NCBI GenBank assembly: GCA_004296865.1
Contig: SCVQ01000419.1
Coordinates: 1 to 9,498 of the forward strand
Direction of reading: 5' to 3'
Source: Nitrospirota bacterium
GTDB lineage: Bacteria > Nitrospirota > Nitrospiria > Nitrospirales > Nitrospiraceae
DNA length: 9,498 nucleotides
This document shows, piece by piece, positions 1 to 6,059 of the stretch; positions within the stretch are counted from its first letter, which is position 1, and each line of letters opens with the position of its first letter. The position numbers and the translations under genes were made by a program. The notes under the pieces are model-generated. The model was not told where the DNA came from. It ran no database searches and saw only the letters and a program-made list of their open reading frames with translations.

Positions 1-271
1 TAAGAACCCTTCCGTAGTTACGGATTGGAATTTCTATTAAATCCCTTGCGCCAGAAGATGTCAATTCATGAATTAATCGGTGTCATAACAAAGTCACATC
101 TCCAACGAGGCATAAGAAACGACACAGAGCTGTTTGGCGAGAGTTATGTTTGATGAGATGTCTAGTATGGCACGCTACTATCAAGAGTCGGTATTTGCCA
201 TGCCAAATTGTCGAAGGATGTGTCTCACCAGCAATCTTTATTTGGGAGCGCAGGCGGTTGAGGGGGGTGGA
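1..271. other. Intergenic region upstream of the lipoprotein gene
   Basis: No convincing gene lies here; this stretch is more AT-rich than the genes that follow. A small perfect inverted repeat, TCCGTA-GT-TACGGA, sits at 11-24. A long imperfect palindrome with CATAAC at 84-89 and GTTATG at 143-148 resembles the outer arms of an integron attC site but lacks well-paired inner arms (see findings). The forward reading frame of the lipoprotein stays open back to a TTG at 134. That upstream part encodes residues unlike a signal peptide and lacks a good ribosome binding site, so I treat it as untranslated. No clear -35/-10 pair was found. Confidence 0.5.
11..24. repeat. Short perfect inverted repeat
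   Basis: TCCGTA at 11-16 and TACGGA at 19-24 are exact reverse complements separated by two bases. This could be a protein-binding operator or the stem of a small hairpin belonging to a gene left of the window. No T-run follows it on the plus strand, so a terminator is not well supported. Confidence 0.3.
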
Positions 272-931
272 GTGTTTATTGTGACCTGGCAAGCCGTAGT
301 CTTTTTAGCAGGCTGTACTTTCCTCCTCACCTCCTGCATGCCGTACAAGCCTACGCTGTCGCTGGAGAGGAGCCCCCACACGATTTCCGCTTCGGTTGCG
401 GTGCAAGTGCTCCGCGATGCCTCTCCGCCGGACGATAAGGAAGACTTCGCCGAGGGCACGGTCTCGCAGACCGGTTCGATGGAGGGGGATTTAAGCGCGT
501 TGCTGACCCAGGCGATCGTGGCGGACTTCAGCGCCACGGCGGTCTTCCGGTCGATTCGAAAAAATGAGGCCCATCCCGACCTGATTTTGAGCGGAACGAT
601 TCACCGATTCTATGGGCAGGCAACGATCCCGTCGTGGCTGTTGATTCCTGGCGTGGGCTGGGCGGCCAATGCGTTGGTGTCGCCCGCGCAATCCTGGCAA
701 GGCGAAGTCGATCTGGAGATGACGCTTGCAACATCGGCCGGTCGGGTGCTTGGCACCTACCGAGGCCGCGCGGCCTATCAGGAGATTGCCGGACACGACA
801 GCCGCTATTGGTCCATGCCGCTGTATCCCGCCCACGTGCGCTTGAACCGCGCCTTCACCGAGGCGGTCGGGCAGATACGGGAGCAGATTGTCAGGGATCG
901 GGACCTGCTGTTGGCGAGTCTGCAGCGGTAG
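272..931 (+). CDS. Predicted lipoprotein of unknown function
   Basis: The protein is 219 residues from a GTG at 272, chosen because a strong purine-rich ribosome binding site (AGGGGGG) lies just upstream at about 261-267 and because this start puts a lipoprotein signal at the N-terminus. A GTG at 281 is an alternative. The first 21 residues are hydrophobic and end in the lipobox LTSC (Cys22), followed by MPYKP; a second lipobox-like LAGC (Cys15) lies within the same stretch. There is no basic residue before the hydrophobic core, which is unusual for a signal peptide. The mature part carries a hydrophobic stretch at 119-136 and a charged C-terminal helix with several Arg. I do not recognise the family. 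The overall form (small lipoprotein, a 'LILSGTI' strand, C-terminal helix) suits an outer-membrane or periplasmic accessory lipoprotein, but this is inference. The gene is monocistronic here and convergent with the aldolase gene. Confidence 0.7.
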   Translation: MFIVTWQAVVFLAGCTFLLTSCMPYKPTLSLERSPHTISASVAVQVLRDASPPDDKEDFAEGTVSQTGSMEGDLSALLTQAIVADFSATAVFRSIRKNEAHPDLILSGTIHRFYGQATIPSWLLIPGVGWAANALVSPAQSWQGEVDLEMTLATSAGRVLGTYRGRAAYQEIAGHDSRYWSMPLYPAHVRLNRAFTEAVGQIREQIVRDRDLLLASLQR

Positions 932-935
932 GAGA

Positions 936-985
936 CGTCGCCTTCCGTTCGGCCTGCGTCCGGATGCAGCCGCGGAGTGGCGACG
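936..985. terminator. Nested hairpin between convergent genes
   Basis: The 61-bp gap between two converging stop codons holds an outer perfect 7-bp stem (CGTCGCC at 936-942, GGCGACG at 979-985). Inside it is an imperfect stem, roughly GGCCTGCGTCC against GGATGCAGCC, at 951-971. The position suits a bidirectional transcription stop. No T-run follows on either strand, so intrinsic termination is only a possibility. Confidence 0.3.
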
Positions 986-992
986 ATCGAGG

Positions 993-1634
993 TTATCGGG
1001 CCATCGCTTCAAGCACGCCGACTTCGGGGCTGATCCCGCTCTTCAGCACGATTTCACAGATATGGTTGAGCCGTTCGATGTGTTCGTAGGCCGCCCAGGG
1101 GTCAGTCCCGACCGCGCAGACCCCGTGGTTGGTTTGGCCCACGATGTCGTATTCCAATGAACCGTCGGGATGCACGCCCAGGCAGTCGGCCGTGGCATCG
1201 GCGAACTCGCGCGTGAGCGCGGGCAGGACCGGTACGGAGGGGCCGACGCGCGTGTGGCGAAAAATCTCGCCGAAGTCCATGCAGAGTCGCTGAAGATCGA
1301 ACCCTCGATACATGGCGGCGATGATGTGGGTCGCATGGACGTGCAGGACGGCTCTCGTGGCCGGGGCGTTGCATTGGATGTTCCAGTGCATGAGGATTTC
1401 GCCGGACGGCTTTTGATGGTCGGAGATCCACAGGCGGCGCTGCAGCGTCTCCGGATCCATGGCGGTCTCCAGCTTGACGAGTTGCTCGGGGTGCACCATC
1501 GTCTTTTTAATCCCAGAGGGGGTGATGTACAGATATTTCCCGCCCTCTTTGAACAGGCTGAGGTTGCCGTCCCGGCTCGTGATCCAGCCCCTCTCGTAAC
1601 ACTGCCGCATCACATCGCCGATATCCGTCAACAT
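993..1634 (-). CDS. Class II aldolase/adducin-family protein
   Basis: This 213-residue protein belongs to the zinc-dependent class II aldolase family (FucA/AraD/MtnB group), which cleaves, epimerises or dehydrates sugar phosphates. It is close to the usual FucA length. The family signatures are all visible: GNLS at 23-26 and ITPSGI at 37-42 (phosphate-binding loops), SGE with the candidate catalytic Glu79, the zinc ligands His98 and His100 in HVHATH, and His170 in NHG. The Glu-to-first-His spacing of 19 residues matches E. coli FucA (Glu73/His92). Start: ATG at 1634 with AAGGGG five bases upstream. The substrate cannot be read from the sequence; no sugar kinase, isomerase or methionine-salvage gene lies beside it. 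Its promoter probably lies in the 227-bp gap upstream. Confidence 0.88.
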   Translation of the reverse strand: MLTDIGDVMRQCYERGWITSRDGNLSLFKEGGKYLYITPSGIKKTMVHPEQLVKLETAMDPETLQRRLWISDHQKPSGEILMHWNIQCNAPATRAVLHVHATHIIAAMYRGFDLQRLCMDFGEIFRHTRVGPSVPVLPALTREFADATADCLGVHPDGSLEYDIVGQTNHGVCAVGTDPWAAYEHIERLNHICEIVLKSGISPEVGVLEAMAR

Positions 1635-1861
1635 CGCATCCCCTTCATGGTGGGTGTTTGTGTATGGCCGGCGGGACCGGTCCGTACAGTGCTTATCGGC
1701 AGACTGTGCGGGAATCTTGACGGGGCGATGAGGGGGCGGGCCGGCCTAGGGCCGGCCCGTGGCTGCTACGTGAACTTGTCGGGATAGTCCAGCGTAATCA
1801 AGTTGATGGCCGGTGCGACGGGTATTCGTCAGGGTTCTCAGCTTGTGAGGGAGATCCTTTG
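1635..1861. other. Intergenic region between the TerB/Coq4-like gene and the aldolase gene
   Basis: This gap holds the perfect hairpin at 1737-1759, a 10-bp perfect palindrome GGACCGGTCC at 1674-1683 that could be an operator for the aldolase gene, and the aldolase ribosome binding site. Close to the upstream gene, the TerB/Coq4 reading frame reopens after three stop codons and encodes a plausible protein-like end, NLITLDYPDKFT, before a TAG at 1766-1768. No confident -35/-10 pair was found. Confidence 0.4.
1737..1759. repeat. Perfect GC-rich hairpin (10-bp stem, 3-base loop)
   Basis: CGGGCCGGCC at 1737-1746 and GGCCGGCCCG at 1750-1759 are exact reverse complements around TAG. It lies about 100 bp after the stop of the minus-strand TerB/Coq4 gene. 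A strong stem there could end or slow transcription before the aldolase gene. The bases that follow on the minus strand are C-rich with no T-run, so it does not fit a standard intrinsic terminator. Confidence 0.4.
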
Positions 1862-2842
1862 CTAGAAGCTGCCTGCTGCATGTCGGGGATCGAGCGGCGG
1901 GACATGATAGCGCTCTCGTACCAGTTCAACCGGTTCCTCCGTGACGGCCCAGAAGTCCCAATCCGGCGAGAAGAGGTCCACCGTGATTTCGGAGCCGCGT
2001 GTCCAGGCCACCCAGAACTTCTCCGGGTCCATCGCCCCGGTGGCCGATCCGGCGAATTTATTGATCTCGATGCCCAGGTGCCAACTGAAGATGACCGGCA
2101 GGATATGGCCTTCCATCGGCAGCTTGGGGTGCATCCCGGCCGTGAAGGTGGAGACGAGGATCTCCCCTTGTGGTGTCGTGTCGTAGCCGCTGAGCACATG
2201 GGTTGAATCGTGGGGTCTGGCGAAGGCCTCGTTCACCCCGCGCGGATCGCCGGGAAATGCGTAGCCGTTTTTCTTGTAGATTGCCCAATAGGCACGGCCG
2301 AAGGTGCCCTCCGGCAACGAGCCGAGCGCTTCATGCCGCGCGACCAAGGCCGGATCAGCGCGGTCGCCTTGGTAGGGCAGAATGACGGCCATGATGTCGT
2401 CTTCATCGCGCCAGGGCTGATCCCACAAGCTCTTGACGTTCTGTCTCGTCATGTCTGCCAGGGCCCAGTCCAGCCTCCGGCGGATGGTGGCCTCAAGCTG
2501 TTTGAGATACTCCTCCCGGACCTTGAGCGCGCTTGCGTATCCCAGAACGATCTCGATCTTGGCCTCGTCCATGCTGCCGTCCACCAGTGCTGTGACAGCC
2601 AGGAAGCGGGCGGCAGTATCGGCCAGGGATCGGTCGGGCAAGCAAGCGGCCAGCTCCTGAGCGGACATCGGCCGTAGGTCGTCAACTCCTAGGCCTTCCG
2701 GCATGTGGAAGGCATACCGAGCGGCGGCCTGCAACGACCGATGGCCGGCGTCTGTCAGGGGTTTCGTCCCGCCAGCCGTGGCCACCTGGCGCATGGCTCG
2801 AAGAATGGCCTGGGCCTCGCGGGGTCTCGCGTCAACTAACAT
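1862..2842 (-). CDS. TerB-like/Coq4-like two-domain protein
   Basis: The 326-residue protein appears to join two domains. Residues about 75-135 resemble the TerB-like helical fold: 'AVTALVDGSMDEAKIEIVLGY' shows the DG acidic turn and following helix typical of that family. Residues about 165-300 resemble Coq4. The diagnostic zinc motif HDxxHx11E is exact, with His211, Asp212, His215 and Glu227. Coq4 acts in ubiquinone biosynthesis, where it is linked to assembly of the biosynthetic complex and to modification of ring carbon C1. No signal peptide or membrane segment is evident. It is the last gene of the msrB-msrA run, 41 bp after msrA. No quinone-biosynthesis genes are nearby, so a role in quinone metabolism is unproven. 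The start at 2842 lacks a good ribosome binding site; Met17 is a possible later start but would not alter either domain. Confidence 0.75.
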   Translation of the reverse strand: MLVDARPREAQAILRAMRQVATAGGTKPLTDAGHRSLQAAARYAFHMPEGLGVDDLRPMSAQELAACLPDRSLADTAARFLAVTALVDGSMDEAKIEIVLGYASALKVREEYLKQLEATIRRRLDWALADMTRQNVKSLWDQPWRDEDDIMAVILPYQGDRADPALVARHEALGSLPEGTFGRAYWAIYKKNGYAFPGDPRGVNEAFARPHDSTHVLSGYDTTPQGEILVSTFTAGMHPKLPMEGHILPVIFSWHLGIEINKFAGSATGAMDPEKFWVAWTRGSEITVDLFSPDWDFWAVTEEPVELVRERYHVPPLDPRHAAGSF

Positions 2843-2883
2843 TTAACATGGGGCAGGCTCTCCACGGTTTCCCCCTCTTGCTC

Positions 2884-3354
2884 TTACTGATGGCAGGACC
2901 CCATGCCGCGCTTTTCCAGATATTGCTGGTGGTAGTCTTCCGCTTTATAGAAGATCGAGGCGGGGACGATCTCCGTCACGAGCGGGCGCTTGAACAGGGT
3001 GGAGGCCTGGAGCTTGTCCTTTGACGTCTTGGCGGCCTTCTCTTGCTCGGCACTATGAAAGAAGATGGCGGAGCGGTATTGGGTGCCGACGTCGGGGCCC
3101 TGCCGGTTCAATTGTGTCGGGTCGTGGCTGGACCAGAACACCTTGAGCAAGTCTTCATAGGAGACTTGCTCCGGATCGAAGTCCACCTCCACCGCCTCGG
3201 CATGGCCGGTGCGGCCCGTGCAGACATCGTGGTAGGTCGGGTTGGGCCTGGTGCCGCCGATATAGCCGACGCAGGTCGCGGTCACGCCCTTGACCCGTCG
3301 AAACGCGGCTTCCACTCCCCAGAAACACCCGGCTCCAAACGTGGCCTTGTCCAT
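2884..3354 (-). CDS. msrA: Peptide methionine (S)-S-oxide reductase MsrA
   Basis: MsrA reduces the S epimer of methionine sulfoxide, free or in proteins, using thioredoxin. The 156-residue protein shows the hallmark GCFWG with catalytic Cys10, then 'VGYIGG', '[11 protein letters not shown]', '[23 protein letters not shown]' pieces of the conserved core, and 'AEDYHQQYL' near the end. Cys154 in the C-terminal GSCHQ is a likely resolving cysteine. No signal peptide is present, so it is cytoplasmic. ATG at 3354 follows AAAGGA at an eight-base spacing. The gene lies 42 bp after msrB and 41 bp before the TerB/Coq4 fusion, and is probably co-transcribed with both. Confidence 0.96.
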   Translation of the reverse strand: MDKATFGAGCFWGVEAAFRRVKGVTATCVGYIGGTRPNPTYHDVCTGRTGHAEAVEVDFDPEQVSYEDLLKVFWSSHDPTQLNRQGPDVGTQYRSAIFFHSAEQEKAAKTSKDKLQASTLFKRPLVTEIVPASIFYKAEDYHQQYLEKRGMGSCHQ

Positions 3355-3396
3355 GGTCCGTTCCTTTCAGGTGGTCGGATTATGCCCCCTCACGCC

Positions 3397-3906
3397 TCAG
3401 GACTGTTCCGGCACGAATTTCAATGCGGCGGAATTGATGCAGTACCGCAGGCCGGTGGGCGGCGGCCCATCCTCAAACAGATGTCCTTGATGGCCGCCGC
3501 AGCGCCGGCAATGGACTTCCGTGCGGGGGAAGATCATCGCATAGTCCGTTTTCGTGCGGACGGCGTCGTCGGCGATCGGCTTCCAGAAGCTGGGCCAGCC
3601 CGTGCCGCTGTCGTATTTTTCTTTCGAGGAGAAGAGGGGCAACTCGCAGCCGGCGCAGAGGTATGTACCCGGCGCCTTGTTATCGAAATACTTATTCTTG
3701 AACGGCGGTTCCGTATGCGCCTTGCGCAGAACTTGAAACTGTTCCTCGCCGAGGAGCTTCTTCCATTCCTCCTCGGTTTTGATCACTTCAAATGTATCTT
3801 TCATGTCTGTGGACTCCTTGGCTTGGACGGGTAACAGACCCACGGCCTTGGCAAACAAGCTTACGCCCAGGACCAGCCCGGCTTTGAGCAGCGTCCTTCG
3901 TTCCAT
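3397..3906 (-). CDS. msrB: Peptide methionine (R)-S-oxide reductase MsrB, with N-terminal export signal
   Basis: MsrB reduces the R epimer of methionine sulfoxide in proteins. The 169-residue product has the zinc-binding pairs Cys84/Cys87 (CAGC) and Cys133/Cys136 (CRRC), the GHLF His142, and the catalytic Cys156 in [11 protein letters not shown]. Residues 1-29 form an export signal: twin arginines in 'ERRTLLKAG', a hydrophobic core and an AxA-like cleavage site (VQA before Lys30). The RR motif resembles a Tat signal, but it is not a full SRRxFLK consensus. A strong internal ribosome binding site precedes Met35, where cytosolic MsrB proteins normally start, so two isoforms may be made. MsrA next door has no signal, so the two epimer-specific enzymes could act in different compartments. 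The gene heads the operon. Confidence 0.93.
   Translation of the reverse strand: MERRTLLKAGLVLGVSLFAKAVGLLPVQAKESTDMKDTFEVIKTEEEWKKLLGEEQFQVLRKAHTEPPFKNKYFDNKAPGTYLCAGCELPLFSSKEKYDSGTGWPSFWKPIADDAVRTKTDYAMIFPRTEVHCRRCGGHQGHLFEDGPPPTGLRYCINSAALKFVPEQS
3802..3819 (-). promoter_or_regulatory. Internal Shine-Dalgarno and alternative start within msrB
   Basis: AAGGAG (minus strand, 3819-3814) lies nine bases before an in-frame ATG at 3804-3802, which is Met35 of the exported form. Starting there gives a 135-residue protein beginning MKDTFEVIK, the usual N-terminus of cytoplasmic MsrB. The upstream start at 3906 has its best purine tract (AAAGGGG) about 12 bases away, a poorer spacing. Confidence 0.45.
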
Positions 3907-3930
3907 GTCTGCACCGTGCCCCTTTCTTCT

Positions 3931-3949
3931 CCTGCCCGTTCGTGGCAGG
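3931..3949. repeat. Inverted repeat in the msrB leader
   Basis: CCTGCC at 3931-3936 and GGCAGG at 3944-3949 are exact reverse complements with a seven-base loop. They lie just downstream of the msrB -10 box, about where transcription would begin, so they could form a 5' hairpin or an operator. Confidence 0.3.
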
Positions 3950-3955
3950 CGTCTT

Positions 3956-3961
3956 ATTATA
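3956..3961 (-). promoter_or_regulatory. Consensus -10 box upstream of msrB
   Basis: The minus strand reads TATAAT here, 50 bp before the msrB start codon and in the only intergenic gap upstream of msrB. No TTGACA-like -35 was found at 16-18 bp spacing; the upstream DNA is GC-rich. Activator dependence or another sigma factor is possible. Confidence 0.4.
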
Positions 3962-4027
3962 GCTCAGCCGATCGCGCTGCGCGGCCGTGATCGACGCGAT
4001 CGACGATCGAGCGGATCAGCGCTCTCG
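3962..4027. other. GATC-dense intergenic stretch
   Basis: Between the repeat-protein stop and the msrB promoter, GATC recurs at short intervals, including the run GATCGACGCGATCGACGATC. Several overlapping short palindromes (CGATCG, GCGC) are present. It could be a termination structure for the upstream operon or a methylation-sensitive site cluster, but no T-run is present. Confidence 0.25.
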
Positions 4028-6049
4028 CTACCGATCTTGAAACAGGGCGCCGGTCGGATCGACCAGCGTCCGCTGGTTTCCGCGTTGGCCTGGACCGGAT
4101 TGCGGCACCGTCGCATAGTCGTCTTCGCCGGCCAGATCGAAGAATCCGCTCAGGCTGTTGTTGAGCGCCGTGCCCATGCCCTGGGGGACGAGGTAGCGGT
4201 CTGCGCCGCCCTCCTCGATGAACAGGCCCCAGGCGTGATGGTCTGCCAAGCCGAGGCCGCTCGATCGAAGAAGATCGTAGACATCGTGACCTGCGCCTGC
4301 ATCGATGGCCAAGGTCACGCTTCGGTCCCAGGCCGCGCCGCCGTTGTAGACCGGACCGGTGGAGCCATAGCGGTCGTTTCCGTTGTAGTCGATGAACAAC
4401 CCCAGGCCGCCATGCGCACCGGCGGCCTGGCCATAGCGGGCCGCCTCATGGTCGTCCTGACCGCTTAAGTCCAACATGATCCCCGCGCCGAAGAAATACC
4501 CGGCGCCTTGTGAGAAGTTGGCGCTGCGGTAGCGGTCGTTGCCCGTCACGTCGATCACGAGGCCCCAGCCTCCGGCCAACCCGCCCAAGGAGGAGTCGGC
4601 ACGATCCTTTGGAAAGACGCGCTGACCCGATCCGGTCCCCATCCCGAAACAGTCGTACTGGAACAATGGATCGCCGGGCTTGGCGTCCGGATGTTCCTCC
4701 TCGTTGTAGCTGCTGGGAGCTCCTTCGCCGCATTGGTAGACGTCATCGCCGCTCATGTCGATGACTGCGCCGATGCCCAACGGTCCGCCGAAGCCGATTG
4801 AAAAGTCGGTACTCGTGTATCGGTCATGACCGGCCCGATCGATCAACAACCCCAGGCCTCCGATAGCCGCTCCCTGGGTGAGCCTCGCCCCGCGATACTG
4901 ATCGTGCCCTGCCGCATCGTCGAGGATTCCCACTCCGGCGAAGCCGGTTCCCCCCGATCCAGGAGCCAGTTCGTAGGAATCGTCTCCCGCTCGGTCTACA
5001 AGCAGACCGATGCCGAGACGGCCGGTTGCCAAGCCAAGCGGGGCGGCTCGATAGATGTCATTCCCAGCCAGGTCGATGACGACGCTGAGTCCCTGTTCGA
5101 CTGTGGCTGGTGATGCGATCAGACCCTCGTAGCGGTCGTCGCCTCCCAGGTCGATGACCAGGGCCACTTGCTGATCCAGCTCGTAGCTGTTGGGTCCTGG
5201 CCCGCCGATCACGATCAGGCCGGCCTGGGTCGATCGAGTCAGCAGTATGTCTCCGGTGATGCCGGGGATCGTTGTCGGAGGCGGCCGGCGAGCCTGGAAG
5301 CTCTCCTGCGCCCGGCTCAGCCACTCGTCGTTGGATAAATGCGCCAGGACCTGGGCCGCGGCAACCAAGGAGGCGCTATCCAATCGTTCGCCGACCAGTT
5401 GAGAGAATCGCCGATCCTTCTCGGCCTGTCTCTGCGCCCGCTCATCTGAGCCGGACACTTGCGGCGTGAACTGTTCCGCGAGCGAGGCGGCATGGTCGAA
5501 GAGGAATTGCCGGTCGGCAAGGCTGAGCTTCCGCAACGCCTGCTCCCGCAACCGGGCTGCCTGCTGAAGGACGGCCACGATGTAGGCCACCTGGATGTCG
5601 GCTTCCTTCTCCGTCGGCGCCGGGGCGATGTCAGTCGGTGCCACCACGCGGCCCATCCTCTCTCCCATGGGCCCCTCTCCCATGGCCGCGATCAACTCCG
5701 GGAGGCCGTGCGGGCCGGATTGGGCGAGCGAAGCCAGGCGCAATCCATGACGCTCAAAAGCGGTCATTCCAACCCAGGGTGCATGCAGCGTCTGAACGAC
5801 GAAGGGTGCCTTGAACTCTGCGGGCAGGGCAGAAGCCTCGGACAAGGAGTGGAGTGTCGCGGCTTGCCGGCCGGCGAGATAGCGCTCAAGCTCATCGTAG
5901 ACTTCCCGCTGGAGCTTGGGGACCACCGGCTGAGGCACCGCATCTTCGAGCGGCCTTCCATCGGGCACTGCGGCCAGTGGCGCCGGAACGGCTCCATGAC
6001 AGAGGAGAAGAAACAACAAGCTGGCGCCGAGCGTGCGTCTTGCCGACAT
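4028..6049 (-). CDS. Exported protein with twelve D-x-x-G-x-D-x-Y repeats
   Basis: The product is 673 residues from ATG at 6049. This start is chosen over one at 6136 because it lies 10 bp after the upstream stop and begins with a clear signal peptide (MSARR, hydrophobic residues 8-20, probable cleavage after PLAA at 27). Residues 45-250 are helical and rich in Ala, Leu, Gln and charged residues, without recognised motifs. From about residue 290 a repeat takes over: [hydrophobic]-D-x-x-G-x-D-x-Y, with the first D at residues 300, 326, 352, 378, 404, 431, 500, 527, 554, 583, 612 and 638. The spacing is 26-29 residues except for one insertion at 440-490. Two copies vary: 527 ends in His instead of Tyr, and 612 starts with Glu. 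The regular period and Asp/Gly/Tyr turns suggest a beta-solenoid-like fold, possibly binding calcium, by analogy with Asp/Gly repeats in RTX proteins; this is inference. No anchor or catalytic motif is seen, so its function is unknown. It is the last gene of the FKBP-methyltransferase operon. Confidence 0.82.
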   Translation of the reverse strand: MSARRTLGASLLFLLLCHGAVPAPLAAVPDGRPLEDAVPQPVVPKLQREVYDELERYLAGRQAATLHSLSEASALPAEFKAPFVVQTLHAPWVGMTAFERHGLRLASLAQSGPHGLPELIAAMGEGPMGERMGRVVAPTDIAPAPTEKEADIQVAYIVAVLQQAARLREQALRKLSLADRQFLFDHAASLAEQFTPQVSGSDERAQRQAEKDRRFSQLVGERLDSASLVAAAQVLAHLSNDEWLSRAQESFQARRPPPTTIPGITGDILLTRSTQAGLIVIGGPGPNSYELDQQVALVIDLGGDDRYEGLIASPATVEQGLSVVIDLAGNDIYRAAPLGLATGRLGIGLLVDRAGDDSYELAPGSGGTGFAGVGILDDAAGHDQYRGARLTQGAAIGGLGLLIDRAGHDRYTSTDFSIGFGGPLGIGAVIDMSGDDVYQCGEGAPSSYNEEEHPDAKPGDPLFQYDCFGMGTGSGQRVFPKDRADSSLGGLAGGWGLVIDVTGNDRYRSANFSQGAGYFFGAGIMLDLSGQDDHEAARYGQAAGAHGGLGLFIDYNGNDRYGSTGPVYNGGAAWDRSVTLAIDAGAGHDVYDLLRSSGLGLADHHAWGLFIEEGGADRYLVPQGMGTALNNSLSGFFDLAGEDDYATVPQSGPGQRGNQRTLVDPTGALFQDR
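4115..5182 (-). repeat. Protein-level tandem repeat region (12 copies, ~26-residue period)
   Basis: This segment encodes residues about 290-645 of the exported repeat protein. Examples of the core are DLGGDDRY, DLAGNDIY, DRAGDDSY, DRAGHDRY, DMSGDDVY, DVTGNDRY and DYNGNDRY. Each is preceded by a Gly-x-Gly-hydrophobic strand such as GIGLLV or GLGLLI. The copies differ enough at DNA level that this is an old, selected array and not a recent expansion. Confidence 0.85.
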
Positions 6050-6059
6050 CGGGTGGTCG

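Noticed and set aside
134..271. Upstream extension of the lipoprotein ORF to a TTG at 134
   Set aside because: It would bury the lipoprotein signal 46 residues inside the protein, and the good ribosome binding site sits just before GTG 272.
491..1012. Minus-strand ORF opposite the lipoprotein gene
   Set aside because: It is rich in Arg, Pro and His like a shadow frame and overlaps the aldolase 3' end without a ribosome binding site.
1737..1759. Hairpin as a definite intrinsic terminator
   Set aside because: The stem is perfect, but the following bases on the minus strand are C-rich with no T-run; kept only as a hairpin.
1170..1787. Long plus-strand ORF opposite the aldolase gene
   Set aside because: It is a shadow of the GC-rich minus-strand gene, with no recognisable domain and no separate signals; the motif-rich aldolase frame explains the region.
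3043..3834. 263-codon plus-strand ORF opposite msrA and msrB
   Set aside because: The opposite strand encodes two unmistakable enzymes with all catalytic residues.
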